Shown here in pieces: positions 57,850 to 64,000 of a stretch of DNA of 64,000 nt. Below the pieces are notes generated by a model, which saw nothing but the letters and a program-made list of their open reading frames with translations, did no database searches and was not told where the DNA came from. The translations under genes and the position numbers were made by a program. How positions within the stretch are numbered: the stretch's first letter is position 1; every line of letters begins with the position of its first letter. The stretch is from positions 682,001 through 746,000 of the forward strand of contig JAXDDX010000120.1 of NCBI GenBank assembly GCA_034670405.1, read 5' to 3'. This DNA is from Hoplostethus atlanticus (lineage: Eukaryota > Chordata > Actinopteri > Trachichthyiformes > Trachichthyidae).

Positions 57850-58928
57850 TTTTTCATCCTTAATTCTAGAAATGGTGGTTCGTTCTTTTTGCTTTTTTAA
57901 CTTGAATGCTAAGAGCTTTAATGCTTTTGGACTATTATCGTAGTACTTTTGTCTAGTAAAAATCAGATGTTTTTCAATTTCCTCTGTTCTCAATCTGTCT
58001 AATGTTTGTTTTGCCTCCTTTAATTTTTCCTTTATGTTTTTATTTCCACTTTTTCATGTTCCTTTTGCAATCTTTCAACTTGTGTCTCTATTTCCACCCT
58101 TTGTTTTTGTCCTTGCCTCTTTTTATAAGCTGCATATGCTATTATCTCTCCTCGTATTGTGGCTTTTGCTGCTTCCCACAGGGTAATAGGTGTTACCACT
58201 CCGTTATCATTACTTTGAAAGTAGAATTCCATGGCCCGTCTGATTTTGTCTTTAAAATCTTTGAGTAAAGAATTATTTAATCTCCACAATGTCTCCCCTC
58301 TTTCCATTCCTAAATCTATTTTCAACTTTACAGGTGCATGATCTACAATGGTTATTGGTTCAATTTCACATTTACTAACCCTAGATATATCATTCTTAAA
58401 CATAAAAAAAGTAATCCAACCTGGAATAAATATTGTGTGCTTCTGAGTAAAATGTAAATTCTTTGCCATGTGGATTCAAAGTTTGCCAAACATCAACCAA
58501 AGCTTTTTCTGTCTCTGCTCTTCTTAAGACCATTGCTGTTCTTTCAGACTTGTGTTTCATCTTGCTTTGCGTATCTAATTTTGCATTTATAACTAAATTA
58601 AAATCACCTCCCATTATTGTTATACCTTTTGCTTCTGTTACTAACAATGATAGAGTCTTCATCACAAAATCTGAACTTTGCCCAGGGGGATTATACACAT
58701 TCACACATTATTTCCGTCTTCTCTATATTTCCTATCACCAACACAAACCTTCCTTCTTTATCTCTTATACATTTTTCTACTTGGAATTGTATGTGTTTTC
58801 TCACAAGAATAGCCACCCCTCTTTTAGCTGAGCTGTGAGATGATGCAAACACTTGAGCGGAAGCTAGTTGCTCCAACTTTCTGTGTTCTTCTTTGTACTT
58901 CTCCCTTATCTTTCTTAAGTTTCTGTAC
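57850..58928 (-). pseudogene. L1 ORF2 endonuclease and linker, broken
   Basis: In order on the minus strand: VFASSHSSAKRGVAILVRK, YNPPGQSSDF, ITIMGGDFNLVINAKLDTQS, RLDYFF, VDHAPVKLKIDL. These are blocks of the L1 APE-type endonuclease (GGDFN and DHAPV are catalytic). The linker follows: TLWRLNNSLLKDFKDKI, TPITLWEAAKATIRGEIIAY, EEIEKHLIFTRQKYYDNSPK. Frameshifts lie near 58700 and 58460. The reverse transcriptase core is missing. The 5' end is cut at 58929 by the CACTA element. Confidence 0.7.
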
Positions 58929-59028
58929 ACTGTAAAAAATGTCAGTGAAATTAACAGTGAAATACTGTAAAATTATGACATGAAAAAGGTGTAAATAAAA
59001 AAACAATGAAGCAGTGTTTAATGTACGG

Positions 59029-59480
59029 TAATATTTTGTAAAATACTTAACCAAACACAACTGTTAATTTTAAAGTAAGAATATGTTAAAATAATCATAT
59101 TTCTTTGTAGAATTCACTGATTACTGTAGTTCAAACAGGGGAAAATTTGTAAAATACGTAACCAAACACAACTGTTAATTTTAAGGTAAGAATATGTTAA
59201 AATAATCATATTTCTTTGTAGAATTTACTGATTACTGTAGGAAATGATGAAAATATGACCCCAAGGTTTGCTTACTACATACCTGTGAAACAAACAGTAA
59301 AGAACTTATTAGAATCAGAATTATGGAAGAATTCAGTGTCACAACAGTCTTGTGAAACAGATATTTTGTAAAATACTTAACCAAACACAACTGTTAATTT
59401 TAAAGTAAGAATATGTTAAAATAATCATATTTATTTGTAGAATTTACTGATTACTGTAGTTCAAACAGGGGAAAATTTGT
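59029..59480. repeat. Three ~100-120-bp repeats in the CACTA 5' region
   Basis: The block ATATTTTGTAAAATACTTAACCA... through TGATTACTGTAG occurs at about 59029-59140, 59148-59237 and 59362-59460. Copies are nearly identical. Between the second and third lies the duplicated transposase segment (59236-59361). Such subterminal repeats are usual transposase-binding sites in CACTA elements. Confidence 0.8.
59236..59361 (+). repeat. Duplicated 125-bp piece of the transposase coding sequence
   Basis: From TAGGAAATGATGAAAATATG to CTTGTGAAACAGA this is identical by eye to 61170-61296 inside the transposase frame (codons for NDENMTPRFAYYIPVKQ and VKNLLESELWKNSVS). It is in the same orientation and about 1.9 kb upstream. 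It has no start codon of its own and is bordered by the 5' repeats. Confidence 0.9.
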
Positions 59481-60321
59481 AAAACAAGTGGTATTATTAC
59501 AGATAAATGAGGTCTATACACCATAAATTCCTAAAATAAGTAGAACTTGTAATAATGACTGGTAATTTAATTGCAGAAATGTTATCTTTGTCTTCCGAAT
59601 GGACATCTACTGCTCATCTGTTCCACAGCTATTCGCCAGTTCTTTATTTTTGCATCATATTTAATTGTTAATCAATCGTAAATGATACAGACAGACAGAC
59701 ACAATGGGCGAGACAAAAATGAAACGTTCCTGTTTTGTTTTTTTCAATACAGAATAATGTCATTTGGTAATATTTAAGGCAATTTTAAATGTAACAGTAA
59801 CGTCTTTCAATGTAAATTTTACATTACCGCGAAAATAAACGCCTGTATTTGAATTTCAAACTAAGTTGGTTCTGCCTCGTCAACTCATGAGAAAATGTCT
59901 GTTCTTTCATTGGACTACTTAATTATCGCGAGAGCCTCGAGACAGTCTGCCCGCGCGGAGTACACGTTACCAATTGAACTTGGAAAACAAGAAGATGTCG
60001 CATGGAGCTGTGTGTACATGTTGACATGGAGAATCGCGAGGGGTAGCACAGGTAAAGTAACAATTCATTTTTCTTCGAACTTGAAACACACGACCGTGTG
60101 TTTTCTGAAAAATACTAGCTTTTGTTTGTGACGGAGGGTAACATTATATTTTGCAGTCAATAACGCCGACTGACCGGGGTTAATTAACGTTAGTCTGGCG
60201 TTTCATGCTATGGCTGAACTCTTTCAGTTTGTTTTTTCATGCTGTTGTAGAGCTTTTGCAGCGTCATCCGTGGAGGGTAAAAACAAAAAACAAAAACGGC
60301 GGTTTTGTTAGTTTGCTAAAA

Positions 60322-62967
60322 ATGATTACCTGCCGTTTTTGCAGCAAAACACTAGAGACTCTGAGGGGTTATGTGCTGCATTGTAAAGTTCATAGGAACG
60401 AACCCCATTGTTTTTTCAAATGTGTTGGCGCTGACTGCAAGCGGACATTTTCAAATTATGCAGCTTTTAAAGCTCATTTCTATCGGGATCACAATGTGCC
60501 TTCACCTTCTGTTACTGCTGGAGCCGTTGTTACAGATTTGAAATGTGCCATTTCGCTGTGTGCGCGCCAATTTCACACAGTGAAATAACTTATATCCCAC
60601 TTAAAAGAGCATATAGTGGAGGGGCGACCTGTGGCATGTCCAGTAACTGGTTGTAAAAACACGTTCACTGTGAAATCATCACTTACTGCTCATATGTCCA
60701 GGAAACATAGAGCATGTTCGGTGGATAGCATAAGTGACATGTACAGGGAAACTATTTCTCAGTCTTCTGCTGGCATTGCATGTGAAGATGCTTCCCAGGG
60801 CTCAAATGATGCAACAACAAATGAAAGCATTGAATTGCCACAGAATTTCAATGAGACCTTTCTTAGGAATGTATGTTTGTTCTACCTAAAGTTGCAAGGG
60901 CAGCTCCTTCTTCCAGCTTCAACAATACAGACCATTGTCGAAGAGATGCAAAATGTGCATGAGTTGGGACAGGATTACACTTTAAGTAAACTACGTTCAC
61001 TTTTTAAAAATGACATGGGTCTAACAGATGATGCTATTGCTAAAATCTGTGATTGTGTGAAGGATTCAGATCTGTTCTCTGTCTGTCATCAGGGACCACT
61101 GAGAACAACATATGCAAGAGCTCAGACGTTCAAAAAGATGTTCAAATACATACAGCCTAAAAAAGTAACATTAGGAAATGATGAAAATATGACCCCAAGG
61201 TTTGCTTACTACATACCTGTGAAACAAACAGTAAAGAACTTATTAGAATCAGAATTATGGAAGAATTCAGTGTCACAACAGTCTTGTGAAACAGACTCAG
61301 ATGATTTAGGTGACATAAGTGATGGACAAAACTTTAAGTCGAACCAGTTCTTTGTAGAAAATCCAGGATGCCTGAAGCTAATACTGTACCAGGATTCTTT
61401 TGAAGTTGTCAATCCCCTCGGCTCTGCTAAGAAAAAACACAAAGTTCTTGCAGTCTATCTTTCTTTGGCAAATTTACCTGCTCATGTGCGGTCCAATACT
61501 GATCACATGTCCCTTGTCTTATTGTGTGGAGAGAATGACCTAAAACAATTTGGAAGTGCTAAGGTTTTCTCAGAGATGTTAGTGGATTTAAAAGATTTGG
61601 AAGAAAATGGAATACCTGTCAGTGGTGAAACGGTCAAAGGGGCTGTGTATTGTATTGCTGGTGATAATTTGGGTTCACACACCATTGGTGGGTTTATTGA
61701 AAACTTTAGTACGTCTCAGTACTTTTGCAGGTACTGTGAAATCACGCGACGTGAGTTTCAGAGTGATGATCCAAATGTATGTGGTCCACAGCGCACCCCT
61801 GAAAGATACGATTCTGCTGTTGGTGATCTACAAGCTGAAGACAGACAACACAGCAAAGGCATAAAGGTAAACTCTGTTTTCAATGCTCTGAAATCTTTTC
61901 ATGTTTGCCAGCCTGGTCTCCCACCTTGTTTAGGCCATGACATATTTGAAGGTGTCTTATCCTATGATGTTGCACTGTACTTGAAGTATTTCATTAAGAA
62001 AAAGAAATGGCTTACATATTCACTTTTGAACCGGCGCATCAAGCAATTCAAGTACAAAGGATCTGATGCTCTCACAAAGCCATGTACTGTAAACTCTGAG
62101 TCGTCCAAGCTTTCGGGTCAAGCCATCCAGAACTGGAATTTGTTAAGGTTGCTGCCTGTATTAATTGGTGACAAAGTGCAAAATCCAGAAGATGATGTGT
62201 GGCAGTTAACTCTCCAGCTTAAAGATATTGTGGATCTGATTTGTGCGCAAAAGATTTCGTTGTCACAGGTAGCCTATCTTGACATTATAATCCAAGAATA
62301 TTTGGAATCAAGAAAGTGTTTATTTCCTGAGAGTCCACTAAAACCAAAACACCATTTCTTGCGGCACTATCCGGCACTAATTTTGAAATTTGGCCCCTTG
62401 ATCAGAGTATGGACGATGCGTTTTGAAAGCAAACACAGCTACTTCAAGAGATGTGCCAGGCATTTGAAAAACTTTAAAAACATCTGCCTAACTTTATCTG
62501 AAAGACATCAGATGTTTCAGGCATATCTTTCAGCTGGGCCAGGATGCAGTCAGCTTCTGCAAGTCAAAGACAGTTGTACTTTTTACCAAAACCTTTACAG
62601 TGACGCAATTAAACATGCAGTGAGAGAGTTTGGCTTTTCAGAAAACAGCACTAGTGTTTCTACAGAAATACAGTATAAAGGTACATCATATAAAAAAGGG
62701 CATTTCCTTGTGTCAAAAAATGATGAGTCCATGGAGTTTGGAGAACTTCTCATTATTCTAATTCAAAATGATGCAGCTGTGTATTTTGTGATGGATATAC
62801 ATAAAGCTGACTATCACTCTGAATACCATCTGTACTCCGTGACAAAACGGAGTACAAGGTTGCAATGTCTTAACATTAACGACTTGGTAGATTTTTATCC
62901 GTTACCATCATACATTGTTGATGGGCACCAAGTCATTCCGCTGAAACACAGTGTGTTGTCAAAATAA
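60322..62967 (+). CDS. C2H2 zinc-finger / TNP2-like CACTA transposase with one internal stop
   Basis: From ATG at 60322 the frame runs 881 codons to TAA at 62965-62967, broken only by a TAA at 60586-60588. Four C2H2-type fingers come first: CRFCSKTL..H..H, CVGADCKRTF..H..H, CAISLCARQF with the stop inside it, and CPVTGCKNTF..H..H (60322-60710). The transposase part follows: LILYQDSFEVVNPLGSAKKK, LSLANLPAHVRS, GDNLGSHTIGGF, CRYCEITR, LGHDIFEGVLSYDVALYL, FLRHYPALI and VWTMRFESKHSYFK. These resemble TNP2-type DDE transposases of CACTA elements (NPLG and NLP blocks, then a helical insertion). From 60589 on it is open and undamaged. It is likely recent and one base from intact. Confidence 0.75.
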
Positions 62968-63111
62968 ACATGCTCTTGGTCACGTGGTCACGGTGGTGGC
63001 GAAACCTTACTAAAAATGCACATGTACGCTTAATAAAAATGATAAAATTCTATTTGAAAAATATGAAAGTGACAGCAGTTTTCCTTCTAGATGTACATAA
63101 ATAAAAAGTGT

Positions 63112-63220
63112 AAATCCTCACTCACACTCTCTTTCTCCTGCCCTCTCTCCTTCTCTCTCCTCTCTCTCTCCTCTCACTCCTCTCTCTTTCTCTCTCCTCT
63201 CTCCCCTCTCTCTGTCAATC
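63112..63220. repeat. (TC)-rich microsatellite between the CACTA genes
   Basis: A polypyrimidine stretch of CTCTCTCC-type repeats lies between the transposase stop and the SAM gene's first coding exon. It may sit in the 5' intron or promoter of the latter. Confidence 0.8.
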
Positions 63221-63347
63221 ACACTCAAAGTAGAGGTTCCTCTTATCTGTATATATGTACAGTGTTACTTGACCAAATGTCTAATTACTTTTGTGTTCTT
63301 TCATTTGTAATCTTGAAAACTGGTGTCATTCTTCCTTGATTCCAGAA

Positions 63348-64000
63348 ATGACTGACTTGGAGCGAACATTTCTACACACCGCCATCACTGAGGTCTTGCC
63401 TGACCTTCCAGAAATGACAAAAGACATTCTAGAAGAGACCTTACAATCCCTTGGGGTGGAGACATATGAGGACTTTCAGTTTATTGAGGAAGCTGATTTG
63501 CTGTCAGCATTGAGGCCAATTCAAGCCCGAAAGGTCCTTGCTGCTTGGAAGCTGAGATGTAAGTCAAGTATTGCCGTACAGAATGCAACCAGTGTCCAAA
63601 GTAGCCAGCATAACAGATCAATCGGAAATATAAAAACATTCACATTGTGTTCCTGATATCTCTTTTTGTGTGTTTGTATGTGCTTGTGTTTTTGCAGGCC
63701 AGACTCCTGAAACCAGCTCATCTGTTGGTGCCTCACCAGGACCTCCCGCATCCTTGCAATCTCTTTCACCCAGAAGTTCATCCTCAACCTCTTCCAACAC
63801 CTGCCAAAGCCCTGATATAGACTGGGTGGATACCTTTATGATACCGTGGGAAAAGTTACCAGAGGAACTGATGCAGTCATTGGAGAGAGGAAAACGACCA
63901 AGTCCACGAATGAGAAGGGAGATGGTCTGGATTGTGGTTTGTGAGATGATGCGAAAAGGTTCTTGCATAAGTAAAAGGATCTCTACTGAAGTTGCCAAAA
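63348..64000 (+). CDS. SAM-domain protein gene (SAMD3-like) of the CACTA element, partial
   Basis: Exon 63348-63558 starts MTDLERTFLHTAITEVLP, three bases after an AG acceptor. It encodes a SAM-like helical domain (ETLQSLGVETYEDFQFIEEA, ALRPIQARKVLAAWK). A GTAAGT donor joins it in phase to 63698 (TTTGCAG acceptor): CQTPETSSS, a serine-rich linker, then WVDTFMIPWEKLPEELMQSL, ERGKRPSPRMRREMVWIVV and ISKRISTEVAKK at the window edge. The linker-plus-IPW module is familiar from many fish SAMD3-like proteins. No break is visible. It follows the transposase by 380 bp on the same strand and is probably its partner, perhaps a regulatory or complex-forming protein; that role is inference. Confidence 0.65.

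Larger units (their letters stand above)
58929..64000 (+). mobile_element. CACTA (EnSpm-like) transposon, right end beyond the window
   Basis: It begins CACTGTAAAAAATGTCAGTG, the CACT(A/G) start of EnSpm/CACTA elements, exactly where the L1 endonuclease frame breaks. ACTGTAAAA words recur in the first 60 bp. A 5' repeat region (59029-59480) precedes a gene with C2H2 fingers and a TNP2-like transposase, then a SAM-domain gene. The right terminus and TSD lie outside, so the boundary rests on one end only. Confidence 0.65.

Overview
This window looks like euchromatic or pericentromeric DNA from a ray-finned (teleost) fish. The evidence is the mix of transposable elements: an L2-clade LINE with the eel UnaL2-type 3' stem-loop and TGTAA tail, fish-type L1, gypsy LTR elements with a SCAN-like gag, hAT, PIF/Harbinger and CACTA elements, a transposon-type HECT gene beside a DDE integrase, and THAP/P2X7-like transposon exons. 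I found no host single-copy gene. Nearly every credible coding region belongs to a mobile element and most are broken. Several element boundaries could be fixed to the base because target-site duplications (TSDs) are visible.

Layout. 1-1720: most of a TA-flanked DNA transposon split by an 820-bp solo LTR. 2007-2493: a plus-strand solo LTR. 3468-6473 and 22588-25343: two inverted copies of a transposon remnant carrying a P2X7-like first exon and a THAP-like zinc-binding exon, each later hit by different insertions. 6523-11250: HECT E3-like gene (+) converging on a DDE integrase gene (-). 11492-14912: a 5'-complete-looking but internally deleted L2 LINE (-). 15-31 kb: hAT, Harbinger-like and LTR pieces in otherwise anonymous DNA. 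31-37.9 kb: mostly unique non-coding DNA with microsatellites. 37893-41870: an L1 fragment split by a two-gene PIF/Harbinger element (transposase and Myb-like protein). 41713-50645: five near-identical 1.8-kb tandem units, each a chimera of L1, DNA-transposon and gypsy gag sequence. 50646-51975: the rest of a rearranged gypsy element. 52163-52966: an L2 3' end. 54956-56458: second copy of the TA-flanked transposon, split by a 661-bp solo LTR. 56439-58928: an L1 (-) lacking its reverse transcriptase. 58929-64000: a CACTA-like element with a zinc-finger/TNP2-like transposase and a SAM-domain gene running off the end.

The working logic is that of transposon gene pairs: transposase plus DNA-binding partner (Harbinger), integrase plus HECT ligase, and TNP2-like transposase plus SAM protein. 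The most unusual structures are the chimeric tandem array and a 125-bp piece of the CACTA transposase reading frame re-inserted among repeats about 2 kb upstream of itself. All family names rest on reading motifs by eye; no database search was possible.
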